Assembly: GCA_029861955.1 (NCBI GenBank)
Contig: JAOTYK010000005.1
Location: 62,001 to 126,000, forward strand
DNA: 64,000 nt
DNA from: Acidobacteriota bacterium
Lineage (GTDB): Bacteria > Acidobacteriota > Polarisedimenticolia > Polarisedimenticolales > Polarisedimenticolaceae
Reading direction: 5' to 3'
Shown here: piece by piece, positions 8,842 to 17,174 of the stretch
Position numbering within the stretch: the stretch's first letter is position 1
Layout: each line of letters starts with the position of its first letter
Program-made: the position numbers and the translations under genes
The notes under the pieces: generated by a model
What the model was told of the DNA's origin: nothing
What the model saw: the letters and a program-made list of their open reading frames with translations, nothing else
Databases searched by the model: none

Positions 8842-11652
8842 GTGAATCCGCTTCACCATCTGCTGGCACGCACGGGTGCCTTCGGCTCGCTCACCGAAGA
8901 GGAAACGCGGGAGATCGCGCTTCGGCTGAAGCCATTCGTGGTCGAGGCCGGAGCGTGCCTCTTCCGGCAGGGTGACTCTCCGACCGCGACGTTCATCATC
9001 GAATCGGGCTCGATCGAGCTGGTACAGCAGAGCCTCGGCGACCGGCGGGTCGTGCTGGAGCGAGTAGGCCCAGCGTCGGTGTTCGGCGAGTTCGGCATGG
9101 TCAGCGGTCACCCACGCGCCGCGTCGGCGATCGCAATTGACGAGGTTCGCGGTTACCGACTCGACACGTCCGAGTTCAACGGAATGGTGTTACTTGCCCA
9201 CGGCGCAGCATTCGACCTCCTGCGCACGGTCGCACAGCAACTGTGCCGCAAGCTCCGTGCGCTGAACCGCGCCGACGCGGAGCGGCTGACGGTCGACAGC
9301 TCGGTGAAAATTCCGGAGTCGCAGACAGTCCTGCGGCCCGATGCGGCCAAGCCACCGGCTCCGCCGTCTGCCGAGACGTGCCGGGTCGTCGGCATGCTTC
9401 CGTTCTTCAGTGAGTTCACCGACGACGAGGTGACACAGATCGCGGGTACGATGCGCGAATGGACAGTCCCCCGCGGACGGACGGTGTTCTCTCAGGGCGC
9501 CCCCGGCGATTCGTGCTACGTCCTCGTCCGCGGAGCGATAGAGGTCGCGATGCAGGTCGGCGCGCGTCGCCATCGGTTGGCGGTGGTCGGCCCGGGTCGG
9601 GTCTTCGGCGAGGTCGCTCTGCTCGACGGCGTGCCACGCAGTGCCACTTGCACCGCGCGTGAAAACGCGATCCTGCTCGAGCTGGATGCCACGACGTTCA
9701 CCCGTCTGATGGACGAGCGTTCCGCGGTCGGGATGAAACTGCTCATGGCGATCAACCGCTCGCTGATCACCGCGATCCGACGATCGTCCGCCCGGATGGC
9801 TGCGGACGCCGGTGAGCCCGGCGATGAGGCGCCATTCCAGGCCGTCGACGAGCTGACGGGTCTGGCGGCGGCCCCCCGCGTGTCCGAAGAACAGGCACGG
9901 CGTCGCCGGGATCACGACACGGAGGCGCTTCTGGAGCGGATCCGTGACTCGATCGTCGGCGACGACGTTGTCGTCGAGGCCCCGTTCGGTCCCCGACGGG
10001 TGGTGTATGCCGACTACACGGCGTCGGGCCGGTCGCTGCGCATCATCGAGGACTTCATCCGGGACGAGGTCCTGCCGCTCTACGCGAATACGCACACCGA
10101 GTCGTCAGGCACGGGGCTGCAGACATCGCGGCTCCGTGAGGATGCGAGGTGCATCATCCACGACGCCGTGGGGGGCGACGACGACGATCTGGTCATCTTC
10201 GTCGGCACGGGGGCTACCGGCGCCATCGACCGACTGATCCACGTCATGAACTTGCGGATTCCGAACGACCTTGACGGACGTTATGGATTACTGGAGCACA
10301 TCCCGGCCGAAGAGCGCCCCGTCGTGTTCGTCGGACCCTACGAGCATCATTCCAACGACGTGCAGTGGCGCGAGACGATCGCCGAAGTGGTGATGATCCA
10401 GGAAGACGACGACGGCCGCATCGATCTGGCCGACCTCGAAGCCAAGCTCGTGCAGTATCGCGATCGGACGCTGAAGATAGGCAGCTTCTCGGCGGCCTCG
10501 AACGTCACCGGAATCATCTCCGACGACATCGCGATCACGACGCTGCTTCATCGGCACGGGGCTTTGTCCTTCTGGGACTTCGCCGCGGCCGGGCCATATC
10601 TCGACGTGAGGATGAACCCGACGGACGAGGGGTGCGACCCGGCCCTCGCGCGGAAGGACGCGGTGTTCCTGTCGCCGCACAAGTTCATCGGTGGCCCGGA
10701 CACGCCGGGCGTGCTCGTCGCCAAGCGCACATTGTTCGATAACACCGTGCCGGTAGTGCCCGGCGGCGGCACCGTGTCGTACGTCAGCCCGTGGAAAGTG
10801 CGGTACCTCGACGATCCGGTGCAACGAGAGGAAGGCGGCACTCCGGGCATCATCGGATCGATCCGCGCCGGCCTGGTGTTTCAGCTCAAGGCTTCGGTCG
10901 GTGTAGAGACGATTCGGGCCCACGAGGACCGCTTCACCGAGAGGGCCACCGCGTCGTGGAAGGCGAACCCGAGGATCTGGATCCTGGGGAACCCCGAGTT
11001 GGATCGATTGTCGATCATCTCGATGTGCATTCGACGTGGCGAGCGGTTCCTTCACTGGAACTTCGTCGTCGCATTGCTCAACGATCTGTTCGGGATCCAG
11101 GCCCGCGGCGGCTGCTCCTGCGCCGGGCCGTACGGCCACTCGCTGTTCGCCATCGGCGAGGAACAGTCGTGCCTTTTCGAGACGCAGACGGTCGCAGGGT
11201 ACGAGGGGCTCAAGCCCGGCTGGTTCCGGATCAACTTCAACTACTTCATCAGCGAGACGGCGTTCGATTACATCGTGCAGGCGGTGCACATGGTCGCCGA
11301 CGAGGGATGGAAGCTGTTGCCGCTGTACGATTTCAGCCCGCATTCCGGGCTGTGGAAGCACCGCGACGGTCTAGCGCCTTCGATCCTCAGCCTGCACGAC
11401 GTGTCCTACACCCACGGCCACATGCATTACCGGGCACACCGCCCGACCGAGCCTGAGTCCGTCCTTCCGTCATACCTGGACAAGGCTCGACGGATCTTCG
11501 CCGATGCGGCCGACCTGGCCGCCGCCGCCGGTCCGATCCCCGAAATCCAGGTCGCGCCGGAGTTCGAGCGGCTGCGCTGGTTCGTGTTGCCAAACGAGGT
11601 CGAGACCGACCTGGGCGCGATGCGAATCCCCGACGGCAAGAGCGAGGGCTAG
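8842..11652 (+). CDS. Class V PLP enzyme (cysteine desulfurase-like) with two N-terminal cyclic-nucleotide-binding domains
   Basis: The 936-residue protein starts at GTG 8842 behind GGGAG. Two CRP/Fnr-type cNMP domains come first (about 10-125 and 180-300). Their phosphate-binding cassettes are FGEFGMVSGHPRAAS and FGEVALLDGVPRSAT; the second matches the cAMP/cGMP consensus well. From about 370 a class V aminotransferase fold follows: GTGATGAIDRL (PLP phosphate loop), SAASNVTG, DFAAAGP (the Asp contacting the pyridine nitrogen), SPHKFIGGP with the Schiff-base K614, and RGGCSCAGP, where C760 aligns with the catalytic Cys of the SufS/Csd CAxP loop. The likely chemistry is C-S lyase or desulfurase on cysteine or a cysteine adduct, with activity or location gated by a cyclic nucleotide. 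The amidotransferase gene begins five bases downstream. The domains are seen in the sequence; substrate and gating are inferred. Confidence 0.9.
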   Translation: MNPLHHLLARTGAFGSLTEEETREIALRLKPFVVEAGACLFRQGDSPTATFIIESGSIELVQQSLGDRRVVLERVGPASVFGEFGMVSGHPRAASAIAIDEVRGYRLDTSEFNGMVLLAHGAAFDLLRTVAQQLCRKLRALNRADAERLTVDSSVKIPESQTVLRPDAAKPPAPPSAETCRVVGMLPFFSEFTDDEVTQIAGTMREWTVPRGRTVFSQGAPGDSCYVLVRGAIEVAMQVGARRHRLAVVGPGRVFGEVALLDGVPRSATCTARENAILLELDATTFTRLMDERSAVGMKLLMAINRSLITAIRRSSARMAADAGEPGDEAPFQAVDELTGLAAAPRVSEEQARRRRDHDTEALLERIRDSIVGDDVVVEAPFGPRRVVYADYTASGRSLRIIEDFIRDEVLPLYANTHTESSGTGLQTSRLREDARCIIHDAVGGDDDDLVIFVGTGATGAIDRLIHVMNLRIPNDLDGRYGLLEHIPAEERPVVFVGPYEHHSNDVQWRETIAEVVMIQEDDDGRIDLADLEAKLVQYRDRTLKIGSFSAASNVTGIISDDIAITTLLHRHGALSFWDFAAAGPYLDVRMNPTDEGCDPALARKDAVFLSPHKFIGGPDTPGVLVAKRTLFDNTVPVVPGGGTVSYVSPWKVRYLDDPVQREEGGTPGIIGSIRAGLVFQLKASVGVETIRAHEDRFTERATASWKANPRIWILGNPELDRLSIISMCIRRGERFLHWNFVVALLNDLFGIQARGGCSCAGPYGHSLFAIGEEQSCLFETQTVAGYEGLKPGWFRINFNYFISETAFDYIVQAVHMVADEGWKLLPLYDFSPHSGLWKHRDGLAPSILSLHDVSYTHGHMHYRAHRPTEPESVLPSYLDKARRIFADAADLAAAAGPIPEIQVAPEFERLRWFVLPNEVETDLGAMRIPDGKSEG

Positions 11653-11657
11653 CCCGT

Positions 11658-12581
11658 ATGTGTCGTGTCCTCGCCTACCTCGGTGAACCGGTCGTACTCG
11701 ACCAACTGTTGTTCCGACCCGACAGCTCGCTGATCCAACAGACGTATGCGCCGCGCATGGCGGCCATGTTGAACCTGGCGGGTTTCGGCCTGATTGCCTG
11801 GGACAGCGACTCGCATAACCCTTCCGTCCCATTCACCTACCGGACGACCGCCGTGCCCGTTTTTGATCGAAACCTCGAGCGGCTGGCAGAGAAGCTCCGT
11901 CCTGGGGCGTTCCTTGCCCACGTGCGCGGTGTTCCGTATCACACACACGTAACCGTCAATGAACAGAATCTGCACCCGTTCCAGTACGAGGGCACACGGC
12001 TGGCGATGGCTCACAACGGGCAACTGGAGCAGTTCGACGAGATGCGCTACGACCTCGTCGAGCACATCCGGCCCGTGTGGCGCCAGCAGATTCTGGGCAA
12101 CAGCGATTCCGAGTGGATCTACGCGCTGTTCCTGTCGCAGCTCGGGGATCCTTCGGCACGCGCGACTCCGGACGAGATCGCCCGAGCCGTCGAGGGAACG
12201 TTACGCATCCTCCGCGCGACCCGCGCTCGTCTCGGAATCACGACCTATTCCCCGATCAACCTGTTCATCTCCGATGGAGTCGCGATCGTGGCGGTACGCT
12301 TCGCGTTCGACTTCGGCTGCTACTCCACGGAAGGGGGCGCGATCAGCGAGGCGATGCTGAACTTCATGAGTCTGTGGTACACCTGCGGGCGAAATTACGG
12401 GCTGCACGATGGCGAATGGAAGATGATCGGCGGACCGTCCGACGCATCCTCGATCATCGTGTCATCGGAGCCGCTGTCGGAGGACCGAGCCACGTGGCTT
12501 GAGGTGCCGGAGTACACGATGCTTGCTGCAACGCTCCGCGACGGCGTCGTCCGGCGCGATGAATTCGAACTCGACATCTAG
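11658..12581 (+). CDS. Class II glutamine amidotransferase, YafJ/EgtC-like
   Basis: The 307-residue protein begins MCRVLAYLGEP; after Met removal Cys2 is the N-terminal nucleophile of the Ntn-hydrolase glutaminase family. Other family marks are RPDSSLIQQ, HVRGVPYHTH, HPFQYEG and the MAHNGQL segment. The family includes YafJ-type enzymes and EgtC, which removes the gamma-glutamyl group in ergothioneine synthesis. It lies five bases after the class V PLP gene and is surely cotranscribed. EgtE, the ergothioneine C-S lyase, is also a class V PLP protein, so a sulfur-metabolite role is conceivable, but no EgtB or EgtD is present here and the link is only suggestive. A hairpin repeat at 12602-12636 follows the stop and may end the transcript. 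Confidence 0.88.
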   Translation: MCRVLAYLGEPVVLDQLLFRPDSSLIQQTYAPRMAAMLNLAGFGLIAWDSDSHNPSVPFTYRTTAVPVFDRNLERLAEKLRPGAFLAHVRGVPYHTHVTVNEQNLHPFQYEGTRLAMAHNGQLEQFDEMRYDLVEHIRPVWRQQILGNSDSEWIYALFLSQLGDPSARATPDEIARAVEGTLRILRATRARLGITTYSPINLFISDGVAIVAVRFAFDFGCYSTEGGAISEAMLNFMSLWYTCGRNYGLHDGEWKMIGGPSDASSIIVSSEPLSEDRATWLEVPEYTMLAATLRDGVVRRDEFELDI

Positions 12582-12601
12582 TCCACGAGCGCGACCCTAA
12601 T

Positions 12602-12636
12602 GGGGACAGATCTATTTTTAGAATGGATCTGTCCCC
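12602..12636. repeat. REP-like hairpin, copy 1
   Basis: Perfect 11-base arms GGGGACAGATC (12602-12612) and GATCTGTCCCC (12626-12636) flank a 13-base AT-rich loop. An 18-base stretch including the left arm and T-rich loop (12602-12619) recurs in inverse orientation at 50894-50911. It lies 20 bases after the amidotransferase stop and could act as a transcript end. The motif resembles REP elements linked to RAYT transposases; that assignment is from memory of the motif type. Confidence 0.75.
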
Positions 12637-12709
12637 TTCACTTCTCGTAGTACGCCGTCGAGAGACGGTCGCTACATCGTGCCAACTGGCGTCGCCGTAA
12701 GGGCTCCGT

Positions 12710-12967
12710 TCAGAGTGGTTTGTACCGATTGCCAGAGCCTCCGCAACAACAGCAGGCGTAGGTCGTCGCCTGCGGAGCGCTGCCGCGTGATTTGCACAGC
12801 ACCGTCGGCTCGCCTCCGAGCACGCAGGGCGCCGCGCAGGGCGGGCTCGGACAGGCGATCCAGCCTCCCTTCGCCTCGACCGGACTCGTGGACAGGGCCA
12901 CCGTCCCGAGGATCACCATCACCGCGAGGGCGAGGATCATCATTCCGCCGAAAATCATCTTTTTCAT
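12710..12967 (-). CDS. Small secreted Cys-rich peptide (85 aa)
   Basis: ATG 12967 is preceded by AGGAGG with five-base spacing. The N-terminus is a clear signal peptide (MKKMIFGGMMILALAVMVIL, cleavage probably after VEA near residue 32). The mature part of about 53 residues has eight cysteines: three in CPSPPCAAPC, one in PTVLC, and a run of four in YACCCCGGSG, then a basic end NRYKPL. Such a run suggests disulfides or metal binding after export. No maturation enzymes adjoin it. I know no family with this pattern. Convincing as a gene because of the Shine-Dalgarno and signal peptide; function unknown. Confidence 0.75.
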   Translation of the reverse strand: MKKMIFGGMMILALAVMVILGTVALSTSPVEAKGGWIACPSPPCAAPCVLGGEPTVLCKSRGSAPQATTYACCCCGGSGNRYKPL

Positions 12968-13187
12968 GGGTTCCTCCTTGCCGTTGCGGTCATTCTATCT
13001 CAATTTAGGACGACTCCCCCAGTTACTCTCCACGAACAACGAACCATCACATTCAGGATCGTGACACGGCACTAACGGTCTCTAAACTGGGGCAATAAGG
13101 TCAACACAAGGAGTGGGTGCTGCGGTTGACCAAGGGCTGATCGTTGATTTGCCCCGACGCGTCGCTCGTAATGGCGTCCAGAGAGTT

Positions 13188-13532
13188 CTACGCCTGAAGT
13201 CGATTCATGGCGTCGCACTGCCGCTTCGCGTCGCCCATGCCCCAGACCCACCAGACGATCGGTAGCAAGTAGAGTACTACCGAGAGGACCGAGACTGCGA
13301 TCGACCCGCTGCTCGTCGGGTGACTCGCAGGATCGATGGGCGTGACGCCGTTGCGTACACCGGCGAACATGAAGGCGGTAACGAACGCGGCGCCGAACGA
13401 GATCATCCACAGCACCGGCGTGGCGAGCATCATCAAGACACCCCGCGCGGCCCGCCCGACGTACAGTTGACCGAGACCGGTCCAGAACGCCGACAGGACG
13501 ATCGCGAAGACGCCGCTCTTGGGCTTGCTCAT
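13188..13532 (-). CDS. TM2-like small membrane protein
   Basis: The 114-residue protein starts at ATG 13532 behind AGGAGG (eight-base spacing); longer versions up to 13616 lack a ribosome site. Helical hydrophobic segments span about 8-25, 30-60 and 85-100. The N-terminal part (VLSAFWTGLGQLYVGRAARG) has the turn GLGQLYVGR typical of TM2-domain proteins. The C-terminus is short and polar (GDAKRQCDAMNRLQA). Its role is unknown, as for most bacterial TM2 proteins. Confidence 0.78.
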   Translation of the reverse strand: MSKPKSGVFAIVLSAFWTGLGQLYVGRAARGVLMMLATPVLWMISFGAAFVTAFMFAGVRNGVTPIDPASHPTSSGSIAVSVLSVVLYLLPIVWWVWGMGDAKRQCDAMNRLQA

Positions 13533-13667
13533 CGGGGTTACCTCCTGGGAGTGGGCATTTTTGCAAAGATAGGTCGCGACGTTCCGATGTCCACTATCCC
13601 GGTTGCCGCGATTCACCCACCCTAGGCGACCCGCGCCATTCTGGACTGCCTTGGCCTACCTTCAAGG

Positions 13668-13690
13668 GCACCGCCCGGGGCCCAATTCAG
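13668..13690. repeat. 23-base intergenic repeat, copy 1
   Basis: A 23-base sequence with the core CCGCCCGGGGCCCAATTCAG is identical to 34860-34882, in the same orientation. Both copies are intergenic. The core also resembles part of the larger repeat at 40036 and 41952 (GGGCCGATTTCAG). Function unknown. Confidence 0.8.
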
Positions 13691-13857
13691 CTGTGATCGT
13701 CTGGAATCCGAATTCGTGATTTCCGCTGCGGTTTGAGCCCTGAGGGGTTAAGCTCCGAGGTGCGAAGACCCTCGCAGCACTGAATTATTCGAACATCGCC
13801 CAGGGATTTCGTTCGCTGCTTGCCCTTCCGGTCTCGGGGCGCGAGATTAACCTGAAC

Positions 13858-14229
13858 GTGGATTCGCACACACCCAGGCACCCGCCTCACGATGAACGTC
13901 GCGAGAGCGTCCGCTACGCGACACAACTCCAGGTTCGTTTCGGGGAGCGGGGTCTCGACCGGCAGTCGCCCGTCGCGAACCTCTCCGACGGCGGCCTGTG
14001 CATCCAAACGAATGATGTGCTCAAAACCGGTACCCGGATCCAACTCGCGCTCGAACTAGGCGGTAAGGAGATCCACCTGACCGGCGAGGTGATGTGGGCG
14101 ATCCAGGTTTCGGAGCACCAGACAGAGTTCCTGGAGTACGGGATGGGAGTGCAGTTCCTCGCCACCGGGTCGGACTGGAAGCGGGCTTTCGCGACCTGGA
14201 AGGACTCACTCACGGACGCTGCTGTTTGA
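13858..14229 (+). CDS. PilZ-domain protein (probable c-di-GMP effector)
   Basis: The 123-residue protein is a single PilZ domain. The c-di-GMP contact motif RxxxR is read as RRESVR at about residues 14-19, and the second motif as NLSDGG at about 41-46, followed by beta-barrel strands (RIQLALELGG, IHLTGEVMW) and a final helix. It starts at GTG 13858 with a poor ribosome site; no better start is in frame. It stands alone between a gene-poor stretch and the trans-envelope operon that starts 476 bases downstream. That position and the c-di-GMP riboswitch further down suggest it signals to that system, which is an inference. Confidence 0.88.
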   Translation: MDSHTPRHPPHDERRESVRYATQLQVRFGERGLDRQSPVANLSDGGLCIQTNDVLKTGTRIQLALELGGKEIHLTGEVMWAIQVSEHQTEFLEYGMGVQFLATGSDWKRAFATWKDSLTDAAV

Positions 14230-14704
14230 TGCCTCGTGCGGAGGTTACTCATTCTCCTTCACCGCGTTGATCCTGTCCTGCACGGCGGCCTTGCCGTCGG
14301 AGAAAGACATCATCGTGTTTTCCATCGCGAACAACGGGTTGGGGATCCCGGCGAAACCGAGCACCCTACAAAATGAGGCATTGTGACGAGGCCACCCGGC
14401 CCCCGGTGCAGTGATCGGGAAAGCGCGGAAGACGCCCGGGGATTTCGAGCCTGCCGCCGGCCCGATCGCGTTGTTGCGACTGACTCGAGCGGAGTAGTCC
14501 GTAACGCAGGGGTCCACGACGGAATCGTACTCGGCGTGACGATATCGTAACGCCAACAGGGCCGACATTCCGGAAAGTCCCACGACTTTCCATGGCATCC
14601 CGTTTGCAGCCCTCCCGGCTGCCGGCGACCGAAACGCCACGCCGAACGCGGTGTTGGGGCGTTCGCGGCGCGTTCGGTCATGAGGCCGACGAACGGAGGG
14701 GTAC
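14230..14704. other. Intergenic region with a possible decayed minus-strand gene end
   Basis: This 475-base stretch precedes the large envelope operon and must hold its promoter, though I see no clear boxes. A minus-strand frame ends at 14245. Its last 40 or so codons (14245-14370, ending QDRINAVKENE) have gene-like codon use, but the upstream part does not look coding and no start with a ribosome site is present. It may be the stump of a lost gene or chance. Confidence 0.35.
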
Positions 14705-15262
14705 ATGTCGGAACACGCGCAATCGGCGATCTCCCGCTTGCTTTCCTGGGTTGTCGTCTCGGCGACGCTGTTGATCGTGGGCGGCGTCCAGGCCGATCCT
14801 GCGTCAGAAGAACGCCGGCAGATGAAGGGTCTCGACGAGCAAGTACAGGAGATCAAGTCCGACGTCCTCGAGATCACCGAGGAACTGTCGCGACTCGAGG
14901 AGAAGCTGCTCTACCCGTCGGGAACGCAGGTCGCGTTCTTCGTCCGGCTGACCGAGGACAACACGGCGCGGGTCGATGCGGTCCGACTGCAGGTCGACGG
15001 TCGACTTGTCGCCCATTACCTCTACAGCGCCCGCGAACTCGAGGCGATGCGCAAGGGCGGCGTGCAGCGCCTCTGGGTCGGCAACGTCGCCACCGGCACG
15101 CACGACATCGAGATCGTCGTTGACGGGAAACTGACGGATGGCGAGGACTTCAACAGCACTCAACGCTTCACGGTCGATAAGGGTGTAGGCCCGAAACTGG
15201 TCGGGATGGCGCTCGCGGCGCCAGGTGCCCGCGATCCTGCGATCCGATTAGAGGACTGGTAG
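14705..15262 (+). CDS. Exported coiled-coil protein, first gene of the envelope operon
   Basis: The 185-residue protein starts at ATG 14705 behind GGAGG. A signal peptide or anchor covers about 12-30 (LLSWVVVSATLLIVGGVQA). A short coiled coil follows (about 35-65, EEQ-rich: IKSDVLEITEELSRLEEK), then a beta-rich domain (about 70-165) with pattern QVAFFVRLTEDN, VRLQVDGRLVAHY, WVGNVATGTHDIEIVVDG that looks Ig-like. It opens an operon of nine genes with overlaps or gaps under 30 bases, all encoding envelope parts. It may be a periplasmic scaffold. No named family recognised. Confidence 0.82.
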   Translation: MSEHAQSAISRLLSWVVVSATLLIVGGVQADPASEERRQMKGLDEQVQEIKSDVLEITEELSRLEEKLLYPSGTQVAFFVRLTEDNTARVDAVRLQVDGRLVAHYLYSARELEAMRKGGVQRLWVGNVATGTHDIEIVVDGKLTDGEDFNSTQRFTVDKGVGPKLVGMALAAPGARDPAIRLEDW

Positions 15263-15266
15263 TTCG

Positions 15267-17174
15267 ATGCGTGTTCCGCGTCCCGTACTCGGAGTCCTGT
15301 TGGCGCTCTGCCTGGCAGGCGCGCCCGCGTCGGCTTCTGAGCTGAAGGACCTGTATTTCGGCGAGGCGCTGTTTTATGCCCACCAGGGTCGGTTCTTCGA
15401 CGCGCTGTGTCGGCTCGATGGCGAGCTGGCGCAGTACCACGGGCTGGACGAGCCAGCTCTGGACACGCTGCACGCTCACATTGACGACGCTGAATTCTCG
15501 GTAGGCGATTTCGAGCTGCACTATCGCATGCATCATCGAGCGGGTCGCGCGATCCGTGCGGTGCTCGAGGGCGCGGTCGACGAGACGGTTCGCAACGAAG
15601 CCGCCTATCGACTCGCACGCATTCATTTTCAGAAGAACCAGCTCGACGAAGCACTGCACGCTCTCTCGCGAATCGAGGGAGACATCCCGGTCGATATCCG
15701 CGACGACGTCGAATTCCTTCGGGCAACCATCTTCATGGCCACCGGCCGTCCGGGCGAGGCCATCGAGACTCTCGACCAGGTCACGGCGGGGCCCGACCTC
15801 GCAGGATTCGCCGCCTACAACCTCGGCATTGCGCTGATGCAGGACGGGCAAGAGTCGAGAGCGATCGAACAACTCGACAGCGCCGGACGGCTTCCTGCTG
15901 GGAACGGAGCCGATTTCGCGATCCGCGACAAGGCCAACCTGGTGCTGGGCACTCTGTTGTTCGAGGCATCCGATTTCGACCGTGCTCGCAACACGCTCGA
16001 ACGAGTGCGGCTCGATGGCCCCTTCTCGAACCAGGCACTGTTGCGCGCGGGATGGGCCGAGGCGACGGCCGGGCGGCACAACCGCGCGCTGGTTCCGTGG
16101 AACGTACTGGCTTCTCGCGACCCCACCGACACCGCCGTGCAAGAAGTCTTGCTGGCGGCACCGAACGCTTACGCCAATCTCGAGCTGCACGGCCGCGCTG
16201 CGGTTCTTTACGGACGGGCGCTGGAGCAGTTCAGCCTGCAGATCGACCGCATCGACGACTCGATCGAGAGCATCCGTCAAGGGGGTTTTCTCGAGGCGCT
16301 GATCCGGGAGGAAAGCCGCCAGGACGACGGCTGGGTCATCCGGCTGCGTGACCTCCCGGCGACACCGGAGACGTTCTACCTGATACAGCTGATGGCTTCG
16401 CACGAGTTCCAGACCGCGCTGGCCAACTACCTCGATCTCGAGGATCTGCGGGCGACGCTCGACGCATCGGCGACGAGTCTGGTTGCTTTCGAGGATCTCA
16501 TCGGTCTCCGCGGCTCAAACTACGAGCCACTGTTACCGGACCTTGACGCCGATTTTCGCGAGCTGGACTCGCGCATCCGCCTGCGTCTCGAGCAACGGGA
16601 GCACGTCGCCGACAAACTCCAGGCGATGCTGACGGCACCACGCCCCGAACACCTTGCCGACACCGACGAGCGAATCGCGCTCGAGCGGCTCGACGCAATG
16701 GAGAGCAGCCTGGACGACGCGACCCGCCAGCGAGCCAAACGCCTGCGCGGCGTGTTGACCTGGACGCTTGAAACCGAGTACCACGAGCGCCTCACACGCG
16801 CGCACGAACGGCTAATCGCACTGAATGTCGATGTCGCTTCGCTGCGGGTGCGCTACGACGCATTCGTGCGCACGCGACAGGCGGCGGCACACAGCTTCGT
16901 CGGCTACGACACGCAAATCGACCGCCTGAGCACTCGCGTGCGCGAGGCGACCGAGCGCATCGACATGCTGATGACGCGCCAGGGCCGCATGATCGAGACC
17001 GTCGCCATCGCCCGCCTGAATGCTCGCCGTGAGCGACTGGTCGCCCAGCAGACCGAAGCACGGTACGCCGTCGCCGACAGTTACGACCGCGCCGCAGGGC
17101 TGCGCGCCGGACCGTCGGCAGCGTTGGCGACCGAATTGCAGGCCGAGTCGCAGGTGGAGGGCGATCAGCCATGA
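15267..17174 (+). CDS. Exported TPR protein of the envelope operon (635 aa)
   Basis: A signal peptide (LGVLLALCLAGAPASA, about residues 8-24) precedes a helical protein. The first half has TPR-like repeats (EALFYAHQGRFFDAL, AAYRLARIHFQKNQLDEAL, AAYNLGIALMQDGQESRAI, KANLVLGTLLFEASDFDRA). The second half (about 400-630) is Arg/Glu-rich and predicted coiled coil. The stop overlaps the next start (ATGA at 17171-17174). It probably works in the periplasm as an assembly platform for the ExbB/ExbD/TonB-type complex, similar in place and make-up to the TPR proteins (GltD, GltE, AgmK) of Myxococcus gliding; this is analogy, not proven homology. Confidence 0.88.
   Translation: MRVPRPVLGVLLALCLAGAPASASELKDLYFGEALFYAHQGRFFDALCRLDGELAQYHGLDEPALDTLHAHIDDAEFSVGDFELHYRMHHRAGRAIRAVLEGAVDETVRNEAAYRLARIHFQKNQLDEALHALSRIEGDIPVDIRDDVEFLRATIFMATGRPGEAIETLDQVTAGPDLAGFAAYNLGIALMQDGQESRAIEQLDSAGRLPAGNGADFAIRDKANLVLGTLLFEASDFDRARNTLERVRLDGPFSNQALLRAGWAEATAGRHNRALVPWNVLASRDPTDTAVQEVLLAAPNAYANLELHGRAAVLYGRALEQFSLQIDRIDDSIESIRQGGFLEALIREESRQDDGWVIRLRDLPATPETFYLIQLMASHEFQTALANYLDLEDLRATLDASATSLVAFEDLIGLRGSNYEPLLPDLDADFRELDSRIRLRLEQREHVADKLQAMLTAPRPEHLADTDERIALERLDAMESSLDDATRQRAKRLRGVLTWTLETEYHERLTRAHERLIALNVDVASLRVRYDAFVRTRQAAAHSFVGYDTQIDRLSTRVREATERIDMLMTRQGRMIETVAIARLNARRERLVAQQTEARYAVADSYDRAAGLRAGPSAALATELQAESQVEGDQP

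Noticed and set aside
8573-8845. 90-codon frame between the sigma factor and PLP-enzyme genes
   Set aside because: No ribosome site, no homologous motif, runs into the next gene's start.
13072-13566. 164-codon minus-strand frame
   Set aside because: Arg-rich shadow of the TM2-like gene in another frame.
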